Part shown: positions 14,132 to 21,399 of the stretch, one piece after another | Position numbering within the stretch: the first letter of the stretch is position 1 | Layout: each line of letters begins with the position of its first letter | Source: JAAZAI01 sp050942875 | GTDB taxonomy: Bacteria > Verrucomicrobiota > Kiritimatiellia > RFP12 > UBA3636 | NCBI GenBank assembly: GCA_050942875.1 | Contig: JBMNOD010000038.1 | Location: 1 to 28,620, forward strand | Direction: 5' to 3' | Length of the DNA stretch: 28,620 nt | Made by a program: the position numbers and the translations under genes | The notes under the pieces: model-generated | Seen by the model: only the letters and a program-made list of their open reading frames with translations | Told to the model about the DNA's origin: nothing | The model's database searches: none

Positions 14132-15178
14132 CAGCGACGTCGTCTTGACCCACGCCCCGTCCTTCTCGGCGCTGCGGCGCGCGGCCTCGACGAGGGCGAC
14201 CGAGTTCGCGGTCGATTCCGGCATGCAGCGCTCGGGGCTGACGCCCTTCTGGATGCAGCGGGCGAAGTAGTCGATTTCGAGCGCGTACATGTCACGCGAG
14301 GTGTCGGCCTTCGGCGGCTTGACCGGTTTCGTCGGGTTGTCGATCAAGCGCAAATTCGGGCCCTTGGCGTTGACCGAATAGACGGCCTTTTCAAACAGGG
14401 CGGTGAAACCGGCGTCGAACACCGTCGCCGCCTGCATCCACGAGCCGTGCGCCGAGACGATTGCGCCCGGAAGCGAGGAGAACCGGAAGTACGTCTCCGC
14501 ATCGTCCCACCCACCGGAGAGGCCGCGCACGGCGTGGCAGGCAACCGCCTCGGGGGCGCCGAACATCGCCTGCACAAAGTCGAGATCGTGGAGGTGCAGA
14601 TCGAGAATCGCGCCGCCACTCGTCTTCTCGTCGTAGTACCACGAACGGGGCTCTTTGAGCGCCTTGGCGGAGTAGCAGCCGTAGCGATGCATGTCGAGGC
14701 GAAGCAGACGCCCGTAGCGGCCCTCGCGCACGAGTGCGGGAAGCGTCAGCGTCAGCGGATCGAAGCGCACGCATTGCGCGATCATCAATTCGCGACCGGC
14801 CTTTTCGCGCGCGGCGACCATGCGCACGGCACCGCGCGAGGTGAGCGCCATCGGCTTCTCGCAAATCACGTGGAAACCATCCTGAAGCGCGCGAATCGCA
14901 TACTCCTCGTGCAGGTAGGCCGGGAGACAAACATCCATGATGTCAATTTTGCCGCGCCCAGCCGCCACAAGCGCCTCGTAGCTTTCGTAGAGACCGAGCC
15001 CCTCGGCGGAGACCTCGCCAAACGACCCGAGGTTGATTTCAGCCGAGACGTTCTTGAACTGGGCGGGGTTGATGTCGCAAAGGGCGACGAGACGGACCGC
15101 CTTCTGACCGGCATAGCGCGCGGCATGGACGCGGCCCATGCCGCCATAACCGAGGACGGCAGCAGCAAGCTTCTTCAT
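14117..15178 (-). CDS. Gfo/Idh/MocA-family oxidoreductase
   Basis: A 353-residue NAD(P)-dependent sugar oxidoreductase. The Rossmann motif GYGGMGRVHAARY (10-22), the active-site ICEKPM with Lys108, and the GGAILDLHLHDLD segment (188-200, with D193 and H197) define the family. Members oxidise or reduce inositols, hexoses, amino sugars and their acids; specificity cannot be told from sequence. It precedes fucI on the same strand and a role in fucose or related deoxy-sugar use is plausible by position only. The start has AAGGAG eight bases upstream and a clear promoter at 15203-15231. The last codons lie in a perfect 26-bp palindrome. Confidence 0.9.
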   Translation of the reverse strand: MKKLAAAVLGYGGMGRVHAARYAGQKAVRLVALCDINPAQFKNVSAEINLGSFGEVSAEGLGLYESYEALVAAGRGKIDIMDVCLPAYLHEEYAIRALQDGFHVICEKPMALTSRGAVRMVAAREKAGRELMIAQCVRFDPLTLTLPALVREGRYGRLLRLDMHRYGCYSAKALKEPRSWYYDEKTSGGAILDLHLHDLDFVQAMFGAPEAVACHAVRGLSGGWDDAETYFRFSSLPGAIVSAHGSWMQAATVFDAGFTALFEKAVYSVNAKGPNLRLIDNPTKPVKPPKADTSRDMYALEIDYFARCIQKGVSPERCMPESTANSVALVEAARRSAEKDGAWVKTTSLPFPS

Positions 15179-15202
15179 GGCAAATCTCCTTGTTTCCGAT
15201 TG

Positions 15203-15231
15203 ATCTTAGCAAAACCAATGTGTTTCGTAAA
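15203..15231 (-). promoter_or_regulatory. promoter of the Gfo/Idh/MocA gene
   Basis: Minus strand TTTACG (15231-15226), 17-bp spacer ending in TTTTGC, then TAAGAT (15208-15203); the TGC before it makes an extended -10. The start codon is 25 bases further on, with a good Shine-Dalgarno sequence between. Confidence 0.65.
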
Positions 15232-15232
15232 C

Positions 15233-15276
15233 CATTGATTCCCTGAACTCGGCAATCAACAAAGACGGAATCAATG
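15233..15276. promoter_or_regulatory. inverted repeat next to the -35 box, candidate operator
   Basis: CATTGATTCC (15233-15242) and its exact complement GGAATCAATG (15267-15276), 24 bases apart, begin one base upstream of the -35 hexamer. The spacer also contains CAATCAA. The position suits an activator or repressor of the Gfo/Idh gene. Confidence 0.45.
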
Positions 15277-15591
15277 AAAGCGGTGGAGTTGACGGGAGCG
15301 GACATCCGCGTCGAAGGGGCGGCCGATGTGGAGGTTGGAGAAGACGTCAGAACTCATTCTCCATGTCTTGGAGGCTTGAAGCTGGAAACTGGGGCACAGG
15401 CAACCGATCTGCCTGAGTTCGCTTGCTTCACTTGTCTCTCGTTTTTTACCACGAATGATGCGAAAAGGCACAGCCTGCTTTTTCGTTTGGCTGGAGCGGT
15501 TTAAGAAAATCCGTGTCCATATTCTATCCTCCAGCTCCAAAACGCCGAATCCTAGTTCAAATCGTGCAGCTATACTATTTCTCAAGTCGCT
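15277..15591. other. intergenic region between the Gfo/Idh and ATPase genes
   Basis: 315 bases with no convincing gene. Frames across it (for example 15585-15271 minus) have no domain and no ribosome binding site. It contains an ACCACGAATGATGCGAAAAGGC segment near 15448-15470 that resembles degenerate intergenic CACGAATGA repeats known from related genomes, and GAAGCTGGAAACTGGGG near 15377. Confidence 0.35.
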
Positions 15592-16794
15592 CTAAAGGCT
15601 CCCTCCCCACAGGCAATGGTCGAACGTTGCGGAAGGATGGCGCCCCACGAGGGCATAACCGTCGGGCTCGATTCGCGCGGCACGTTTTCGCAAGTCGACG
15701 AGATGCCGCTCCACGGGAGTCATCTTGGCTTCGAACGCGAAGGTGCGACCGTCACGGGAAAGAACGAAATCAATCTCGCCGCCCCGGTTGGAGAATGTGA
15801 CGGCACCATAGGGCTGGAGCTGGTGACAGAGCGTGTTTTCAAACTGCGCACCATCAGACAAACTAGCATTCATGTTGGCAATGCCGGTATCAACGAAAAA
15901 CACCTTCCTGGGGATGCGTTCACGGACAGACGGACTTTTCGCATGCGCCGGCAAAAGGCGGATCAAGTAGGTCTGCTCAAGAAAAGCGATGTAGTTCATG
16001 ACCGTCGGACGCGACAGGCCGATGATCTTCGACAGCTCATCGATGTTCACCCGCGAGCCGACGCGCGCCGCAAGCAGGACAACGAGTTTTTTGAGGTCGG
16101 CGACGGACTTGAAGTCTGCGAGCTGCATGACGTCCAGATTGATGTAAGAGCTGTAAATGACATCGAGCATCCGTCGCTTGCGCTCACCCGTGTCGCTCAA
16201 GGCCACGGCCGGGAACCCGCCGTAGGCGATGTACTCCTCGTAAAGCGCCGTGAGCGCTTCATAGGCGAAGGTGTCGAACTTGATCTCCGCAAGCGCGGCA
16301 AAGTCCACCCTCGGAGGGATGAACCGCGATCCCTTGATCGCAAGGAACTCCCGGAATGAAAGCGGAAGGAGCTCGAAAACAATCTTGCGGGCCGAAAGAG
16401 ACTCCGAAAAATGGTTTTTGAGATAGAAGGCGCTCGATCCCGAAAGAATGAACTTGATGCCGTAGTGGTCGTACAGGTATTTGACGACCCGCGGGGACTG
16501 CTTGACGTACTGGATTTCGTCGATGGCCACCACAGCGCGGCGGGAAAGATCCAGTCCAAACCCGCGCAGAGCATTGGCGACACCATCGAAATCCCCGGAT
16601 TCGAAGAGACGCTGGGCGCTGACAAGGGTCAGGTCGAGGTAGAGCGTATTGTCCGGAATCTGCCCGATCAACCATTTCAAGGTGGTGGTCTTCCCCACCT
16701 GGCGAGGACCGGTGACAACAAGAATCTCCCGACTGCCCAGCTCGTTCCTCAAGGCAGGCCAGAGATCCCTTTCAATGATAGGTGTTGAATCCAT
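15592..16794 (-). CDS. ATPase of the AAA_14 / DUF4143 family
   Basis: A 400-residue protein with an N-terminal AAA-type ATPase and a C-terminal DUF4143 domain. Walker A is GPRQVGKTT (29-37), Walker B VVAIDEIQYV (D92, E93), then FILSGSSAFYL (sensor 1) and ELLPLSFREFL, typical of AAA_14. The C-terminal part has a winged-helix-like region (IDELSKIIGLSRPTVMNYIAFLEQTYLI), VFFVDTGI, and the nuclease-fold-like GGEIDFVLSRDG...FAFEAKMT. The family is very common as scattered single genes in gut bacteria and archaea; its function is not settled. The frame is open to 16869, but I place the start at 16794 because homology begins there and promoter elements occupy 16800-16829. A second DUF4143 C-terminus survives on the opposite strand just upstream. 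Confidence 0.88.
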   Translation of the reverse strand: MDSTPIIERDLWPALRNELGSREILVVTGPRQVGKTTTLKWLIGQIPDNTLYLDLTLVSAQRLFESGDFDGVANALRGFGLDLSRRAVVAIDEIQYVKQSPRVVKYLYDHYGIKFILSGSSAFYLKNHFSESLSARKIVFELLPLSFREFLAIKGSRFIPPRVDFAALAEIKFDTFAYEALTALYEEYIAYGGFPAVALSDTGERKRRMLDVIYSSYINLDVMQLADFKSVADLKKLVVLLAARVGSRVNIDELSKIIGLSRPTVMNYIAFLEQTYLIRLLPAHAKSPSVRERIPRKVFFVDTGIANMNASLSDGAQFENTLCHQLQPYGAVTFSNRGGEIDFVLSRDGRTFAFEAKMTPVERHLVDLRKRAARIEPDGYALVGRHPSATFDHCLWGGSL

Positions 16795-16806
16795 GCCAGA
16801 ATTTAA

Positions 16807-16859
16807 CCATATTCTCGGGTTTGTGTAAAGTGGCAGTTTACATAAATAGGGAAATATGG
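16807..16859. promoter_or_regulatory. nested 53-bp palindrome / divergent promoter upstream of the ATPase
   Basis: CCATATT (16807-16813), TGTAAA (16824-16829), TTTACA (16837-16842) and AATATGG (16853-16859) are arranged symmetrically about base 16833, with equal 10-base gaps on both sides. TTTACA read either way can serve as a -35 box; on the minus strand an 18-bp spacer leads to TAAATT (16805-16800), five bases before the ATPase ATG. The arrangement suggests an autoregulatory operator with divergent transcription. Confidence 0.6.
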
Positions 16860-17077
16860 AAACCGCCAACCAATTGCCAAAACGCCTGCTTGCAAAATCC
16901 CCACAAAGTGGTCATTATTTCACCATGATCCAGCGAAATATCGCGGCGCTGAAAGAGTTGCGGGAGCAACTCGGCAAGAGGTTCATCACCGGGGTGGTGC
17001 TCTACATCGGCGACAACCTGATCCCATTTGGCGACCAGCTCTGGCTCGTGCCCCTGCCGATCCTGTGGGCGCCATAA
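16856..17077 (+). pseudogene. C-terminal remnant of a second DUF4143 ATPase
   Basis: A 73-codon frame whose second half (NIAALKELREQLGKRF, then TGVVLYIGDNLIPFGDQLWLVPLPILWA) is the typical last segment of DUF4143 proteins ('GVVLYxGDxxLPFGDxLWAxPxxxLW'). The ATPase domain, the winged helix and most of DUF4143 are missing, and the first 20 or so residues show no similarity I can place. The frame begins at the ATG inside the palindrome's right arm. It therefore looks like a deletion that joined the regulatory region of one gene to the 3' end of another. It is unlikely to be functional. Confidence 0.75.
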
Positions 17078-17101
17078 TCCATAATCCCCCTCCATCCCGT
17101 T

Positions 17102-17170
17102 ATGCCCTACGACATCTTCATCTCCTACTCCCGCCGGGACAACGAAGGCGTAAAACGGAACAACACATGA
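17102..17170 (+). pseudogene. N-terminal remnant of a TIR-domain protein
   Basis: The frame MPYDIFISYSRRDNEG, ending after 22 residues (VKRNNT, stop at 17168-17170), starts exactly like TIR-domain proteins, where YDIFISYSRRD is the first beta strand and box 1. The rest of the domain, including the catalytic Glu, is absent. It lies 24 bases after the DUF4143 remnant, on the same strand. The similarity stops around 17150, where the sequence passes into the 3' end of the GH16 gene on the other strand. TIR proteins are often NAD-consuming defence effectors; this piece cannot be active. Confidence 0.7.
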
Positions 17171-19283
17171 AACACCGGAGCCAAATGCTGCCGAAATTTC
17201 GGTGGTTCGCGCTGTGGGGGCTGGCAGGCGTGGCGCCGTCGACGCGGCGGCCGTCGAGGCCGCCTTTGTTCGGCTTCGGCCCGTCGTCGGGGGTGGCGAG
17301 GTCGGCACGCTGCCACACGCGCATGTAGTCGATCTCGAAGTCGGCGGGGAGCTGGTCGTCGTCGAGAGGGTCGGTCTCCCAGCCGCCCAGCGTGTTCTGA
17401 AACTGAACGTACATCTGCTCGCCGACGATGCGGGGGCTTTCCCACTTCCAAATCTCCCGGCCGTTGCCGTAGACGCTTAGCGATCCCGGAAGCCAGAGCA
17501 GGCCGACGACGATGAAGCCTTCGGAATCCGTCTCGACGTAGATCGCCGACGTGCCCAGCTTTTTGTGCTCCTTGCCGTAGCCGTCCCAATGGCAGGCGAT
17601 GTTGAAGCGGTGCGGCCCCCAGATGGACTGGCTTTCCATGATGTCGATTTCCATGCCGCCGTTGAAGGTGTCGGTTCGCCCTTTGAACTCCTGCCAGTTC
17701 CTGCCGGGAAGGCCGTTCGGAAATTTGGCAAGGCCGCGATCGGGCATCATCCAGACTGCAGGCCACATGTGCGCCGCTTCGGGGAGTTTGAGGCGAAACT
17801 CGAAATAGCCATGGCGTTGCGTCCACTTGCCGAAGGTGTCGGCCCAGCCTGTGGCGTAGGGCGATTCCGGGTTGCCGGTGTCGCCGGGGATGTCGACGGA
17901 CGTGCCGTCGTTGTGGAGCCCGGTCTTCTTCTCCATGCGGAGGACGAGCTTGCCATCGCGGAGAAACGTGTTGTCCTTGCTGTAATGCTGCCGTTTGTCC
18001 CACCAGTTGAACCAGTAGACGTTCCAGATTTTGTCGTTCAAAACCCGCCCGTCGAATTCCTCGCTCATCGTCTTGACCCAATCGCCGGGAACCGGGGGCC
18101 TCTTTCCAAGCCACGGCGGAAGCCGCACGGGCGGCTGATCCGCGACGATCCCGAGGATTTCCAGCGATTGCGCGCCGCGTTCGGCATCGGGCAAAAGGGT
18201 GAGCGAAGAGGTCTTGTGGCTGCGGTATGCCGTGCCGGTGCCAGGCAGGCGGTCCCAATGTCCGCCAGTTTCCGGATCCGCCTGCGCAGGATCGTTCGGA
18301 GCCGTCCAAGGGACGTCCGGTGCGAAGGGAATGACGACCGACGCCTCGTGTCCGGGGGCGATTGGCGCGGCGGGCGAGCAGACCTTGGTCGAGCCGTCGA
18401 TGCTGCCAAGGAACAGACCGGGCGCGCAAGGCGTCGTGCCGGTGTTGCGGAGGCGGACCACCACCCGCATGTGGTCGCCCAGATCCCAGAAGCTTCCACG
18501 ATTGGGCTTGATCTGCACGGAGGTCTTTTCGCCGGCGTCGGCGAAATCGACGAGCGCCGTCGCGCCGGAGGGGGAAACGGCGGCTTTGGCGCCGCCGTTG
18601 GCATGGAGGCGGATGGCGTCCTTGGCGGGTTTCCCGGCTCCGAACAGGACGCCGCCATCGGGCTTGATGCGGACTTCGTCGGGATTGATTCCGACCGGCT
18701 CGCCCGCCCAGCCGGCGGCCTTGATGTCCTCGATGCGGAACGAAACGTCGCGATCAGGTTTCGTGCAGAAGAACAGAAGGCGCGTCACGGCCTCGGGATC
18801 GAGCTTGAAGCCGCGCTGGAAGTTGTAGGAGTATCCGAAATAGACGCGAATGACGGCAGACTGTCCCGGCGACAGCTTCTTCATTTCTGCATTCCAGCGG
18901 TTTTCGCTGGACGGGCCGGCATTGTCGACGCGCAAGTTGATGACGGTCTCCGCGTCGCCCGTGTTCGTCACCTTGGCCTCCACATGCCCGTGGAGAACGA
19001 GGTTCCACGGCTTGCCATCGGCAGGGTTCAGCACGATGCCCGGCCACGGGGCGTCGCCTTTTTTGATGTGCATGTCGAAACCCGAGGAGGACGCCTTGGC
19101 GGAGACCTGGGCTTCGGCGCCGAAGCTGGGAACGAGCTGGCCTTGCGCTCGCGCCGGATCTGAATCGAGCAGGGTTTTAGGCATGACGGCGCCGTCGGCA
19201 CACGCCTTCGACGCGACGGAGGCAAGCAGGCAGGCGCCCAACGCCCATGAGAGAATCGGTGGAAAAGCGTTTTTTGCGATCAT
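17118..19283 (-). CDS. secreted GH16-family glycoside hydrolase
   Basis: A 721-residue exported enzyme. A signal peptide (MIAKNAFPPIL..., cleavage after ACA, about residue 29) leads into about 370 residues of beta-sandwich-like, probably carbohydrate-binding sequence. The GH16 jelly roll starts near residue 405 (WVKTMSEEFDGRVLNDKIWN) and holds the catalytic signature MEIDIMES with nucleophile E545, D547 and acid/base E550, then FNIACHWDGYG and ends at FEIDYMRVWQRA. GH16 enzymes cleave beta-1,3/1,4-glucans, agars, porphyrans or carrageenans; the substrate here is open. The start at 19283 lies 10 bases after the preceding stop, so it is co-transcribed. The last 40 or so residues (GGLDGRRVDG... 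to CPGGSRR) are not family-like, and the final 17 are antisense to the TIR remnant, so the original 3' end has probably been replaced. Confidence 0.87.
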   Translation of the reverse strand: MIAKNAFPPILSWALGACLLASVASKACADGAVMPKTLLDSDPARAQGQLVPSFGAEAQVSAKASSSGFDMHIKKGDAPWPGIVLNPADGKPWNLVLHGHVEAKVTNTGDAETVINLRVDNAGPSSENRWNAEMKKLSPGQSAVIRVYFGYSYNFQRGFKLDPEAVTRLLFFCTKPDRDVSFRIEDIKAAGWAGEPVGINPDEVRIKPDGGVLFGAGKPAKDAIRLHANGGAKAAVSPSGATALVDFADAGEKTSVQIKPNRGSFWDLGDHMRVVVRLRNTGTTPCAPGLFLGSIDGSTKVCSPAAPIAPGHEASVVIPFAPDVPWTAPNDPAQADPETGGHWDRLPGTGTAYRSHKTSSLTLLPDAERGAQSLEILGIVADQPPVRLPPWLGKRPPVPGDWVKTMSEEFDGRVLNDKIWNVYWFNWWDKRQHYSKDNTFLRDGKLVLRMEKKTGLHNDGTSVDIPGDTGNPESPYATGWADTFGKWTQRHGYFEFRLKLPEAAHMWPAVWMMPDRGLAKFPNGLPGRNWQEFKGRTDTFNGGMEIDIMESQSIWGPHRFNIACHWDGYGKEHKKLGTSAIYVETDSEGFIVVGLLWLPGSLSVYGNGREIWKWESPRIVGEQMYVQFQNTLGGWETDPLDDDQLPADFEIDYMRVWQRADLATPDDGPKPNKGGLDGRRVDGATPASPHSANHRNFGSIWLRCFMCCSVLRLRCPGGSRR

Positions 19284-19293
19284 GGTCCATCTC

Positions 19294-21072
19294 TTATTGG
19301 ATGATGACGACGGACTCCTGCGGCGGAACGACGAGCACGATGCTGCCGCCGGCGATGGCGTCGGTTCCCGTGACAACGGCGTTTTCGGCGTTGCGGTATT
19401 CAAGGGCGCAACTGTCCGGCAGCGGCTCGCCATTGAGCGTGACCGTGTCGAAGCGGCCCGTCAGCAAGTTCGAGAACGTGACGAGAACGTGCTCGCCGCT
19501 CGGAACATGGGCCAAGGGGGCAATGATGTCGAGCGCGTCGCTGTCCAAGGAGCTGGCGAGGCTGACTGCGCCGACGACGGCCAGGCAGGATGCTTCGCCA
19601 CCTCGATCCAGCTTCACACGCAAGGTTCCATGGTTGATGAACGCGACATTGTTGGTGACGTCCGACGTCCCGACCCGGAGCGTTCCGCAAAGCCATTCGC
19701 CGGTGGCGCGATCGACCGTGCCGGGCGCAAGGACGGCGGGATTGCCGTCCTCGCCTTCCAGCGTGACATGCGCGGTGATGAATGTCGTGTCCAGACTGCA
19801 AATGGCGCCCGTCCCGCCCAGCGTGCCGCCGGCGACGACATTCACCGAGTTGCTGCCGGAGACCGGCAGAATGCCGCCATCCATCAACAGCGCGCCCCCG
19901 CCGACGATGATGGGCTTTCTTTCGCGGCGCATGTCGCCGCCTGTCGGGCAACTCAACGCCAGGGTGCCGGGGCCCGTCTTCGTGAAGCCGAAATTGCCGC
20001 GAATCCGGCCCGTCACCTCCAAATCGACCGGGGAAGCCCCGTCTTCGATGTGGAAGCTGTACCGCTCGCCCCCAAATGCCAGATCCGCCGCAATTGTGGC
20101 GGTTCGGGCCGAAGCGCGAATCGCAAGCCCCGTATGGCCGGACGACGATGGCAGTGTAAAACCGAGCAAACCGTTCGTAATGACACCTCCCGTCATCGTA
20201 ACGGATCGTTCCCATGGCGTGCTTGCATCGTTCGAGAGATAGATGGCGTTCCCGCCAATGTCGAGCGTGCCGCCATGGATCGCATACGTCTCCGGGTAGA
20301 ATGTCGTGGTCGCAGGCGTCTCGCGGATCTTGTAGACGGCGTTCGTGTTGATGGTGACGACGGCGTGTTTGGGCGCGCCCAGCATGTTCAGATGGGCGTT
20401 GTTTTCATGGGCGATGTCCAGCATGGCCGCATGGACGCCGTCGCCCACCACGACCTCCGGGCTTTTGAGCTGCGTGTTGTATCCCTCGAGGCGCAGCGTG
20501 CCCTCGGCGACGACGGTCTTCCCCGTGTACGAGTTGTTCGCATAGAGCGTGCAGCGCACCAGGCCGGGTCCCGTCTTCGTCAAGGCATGGCCTTGCCCGT
20601 CGTTTCGAATTCCACCGCCGATTTGCAATTCCTTGCAAGCGCCCACCGACCAAAGGCCATTGCCGCCGAGTTGAAGCCATGGAACCGAATTGGTCGACGG
20701 CGCGTTGTCGCTGTTCCGGACTTCGATGTCCGTCGTGGTAATCGTGTTCGTCCCCGCTCCGCCCAATTTAAGCGGGGTTTGGTTTGCATAGGTCAGCTTG
20801 CGGATTGTAAAGTCCCCGGCAAGCGTGATGGCCGTGCGGACCATCGCGTCGGGAAACACGGCCTCGTCATCGGGTCCCGGCTGGGCGTCCGTGTCCCAGT
20901 TCGCCTCGTCTCCATAGGCCCAGCGCCAGCCGTACCCCATCTGGCCGCCCGTGCCGCCCCCGTCCCAGGTCACGACGGCGGCGTCGCAAAAGCCGGCCAG
21001 AAAGGAAAGAGCGAGGACGGCAACCATTTGCAGGAGCTGTTGCGGTTTAGAGGCGGTCTTGTGTCGTTTCAT
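19294..21072 (-). CDS. secreted protein with autotransporter-associated beta-strand repeats
   Basis: A 592-residue exported protein. The signal peptide (MKRHKTASK..., core MVAVLALSFLAGF) is cleaved near CDA/AVV, then AVVTWDGGG opens a beta-helical region. At least two PATR-type repeats (LTKTGPGLVRCTLYANNSYTG with VVAEGTLRLEG; FTKTGPGTLALSC with VGGGALLMDGG) are visible, together with GGTLGGTGAI and LAPGTV-like segments. There is no C-terminal barrel, PEP-CTERM or other sorting signal, so it is probably released or held by partners and is not an autotransporter. The repeats form long beta-solenoids, common in Verrucomicrobiota and relatives. GGGGGAAAT precedes the ATG, and the promoter is at 21137-21165. 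It leads the two-gene unit with GH16, so a role as a glycan-binding or scaffold partner is possible. Confidence 0.83.
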   Translation of the reverse strand: MKRHKTASKPQQLLQMVAVLALSFLAGFCDAAVVTWDGGGTGGQMGYGWRWAYGDEANWDTDAQPGPDDEAVFPDAMVRTAITLAGDFTIRKLTYANQTPLKLGGAGTNTITTTDIEVRNSDNAPSTNSVPWLQLGGNGLWSVGACKELQIGGGIRNDGQGHALTKTGPGLVRCTLYANNSYTGKTVVAEGTLRLEGYNTQLKSPEVVVGDGVHAAMLDIAHENNAHLNMLGAPKHAVVTINTNAVYKIRETPATTTFYPETYAIHGGTLDIGGNAIYLSNDASTPWERSVTMTGGVITNGLLGFTLPSSSGHTGLAIRASARTATIAADLAFGGERYSFHIEDGASPVDLEVTGRIRGNFGFTKTGPGTLALSCPTGGDMRRERKPIIVGGGALLMDGGILPVSGSNSVNVVAGGTLGGTGAICSLDTTFITAHVTLEGEDGNPAVLAPGTVDRATGEWLCGTLRVGTSDVTNNVAFINHGTLRVKLDRGGEASCLAVVGAVSLASSLDSDALDIIAPLAHVPSGEHVLVTFSNLLTGRFDTVTLNGEPLPDSCALEYRNAENAVVTGTDAIAGGSIVLVVPPQESVVIIQ

Positions 21073-21136
21073 GTGATTTCCCCCGTTCGCATGGCAGGGG
21101 GTTTCACCACAAAACCCCTTCCATACGTCACGGAGA

Positions 21137-21165
21137 ATGCTAGCTTAATGCCAACCAAACGTCAA
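21137..21165 (-). promoter_or_regulatory. promoter of the beta-strand-repeat / GH16 unit
   Basis: Minus strand TTGACG (21165-21160), 17-bp spacer, TAGCAT (21142-21137). The leader to the ATG at 21072 is about 60 nt. Confidence 0.6.
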
Positions 21166-21173
21166 GCATCGCG

Positions 21174-21198
21174 TGGGCGGCACGGCGATTGCCGCCCA
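21174..21198 (-). terminator. GC-rich hairpin between the large GH and the next transcription unit
   Basis: TGGGCGGCA (21174-21182) pairs with TGCCGCCCA (21190-21198) around a 7-base loop. It lies about 200 bases after the large GH stop and just before the next promoter's -35. No U-run follows, so termination is only a guess. Confidence 0.35.
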
Positions 21199-21399
21199 TC
21201 AAGGGGGCTGAGTCCTGGGTTCCCAATCATAATCCCATCTCTGAAATGATGGGTGATGAATGATGAAAAGAATCGAGGAGTCAAAGGTTGGAATGTCGCC
21301 CACGTTCACGTTTTCGATTTCTCCGCTCCGCGTATCTCGTACGCTTGCGCGTACCGTTTGTCTGTAAACTGGTACGATCCCTCGGCCACGTGTCGTCCA

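Larger units (their letters stand above)
21073..21399. other. intergenic region between the beta-strand-repeat gene and the large glycoside hydrolase
   Basis: 327 bases. It holds the promoter at 21137-21165, a hairpin at 21174-21198, and a lower-GC stretch (about 21225-21400) with a repetitive ATGATGGGTGATGAATGATGA word near 21247 and GTACGCTTGCGCGTAC, an exact 16-bp palindrome, near 21339. No gene is apparent. Confidence 0.45.

Noticed and set aside
15271..15585. 104-codon minus-strand frame in the Gfo/Idh-ATPase gap
   Set aside because: It runs through intergenic repeat-like sequence and the candidate operator, and has no domain or ribosome binding site.
16856..17170. An active TIR plus ATPase defence system
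   Set aside because: Only 16 TIR residues and the last segment of the second DUF4143 protein remain, so an intact system is not present here.
19294..21072. Classical autotransporter (type V secretion)
   Set aside because: The repeats are present but the C-terminal region has no beta-barrel signature or terminal aromatic residue.
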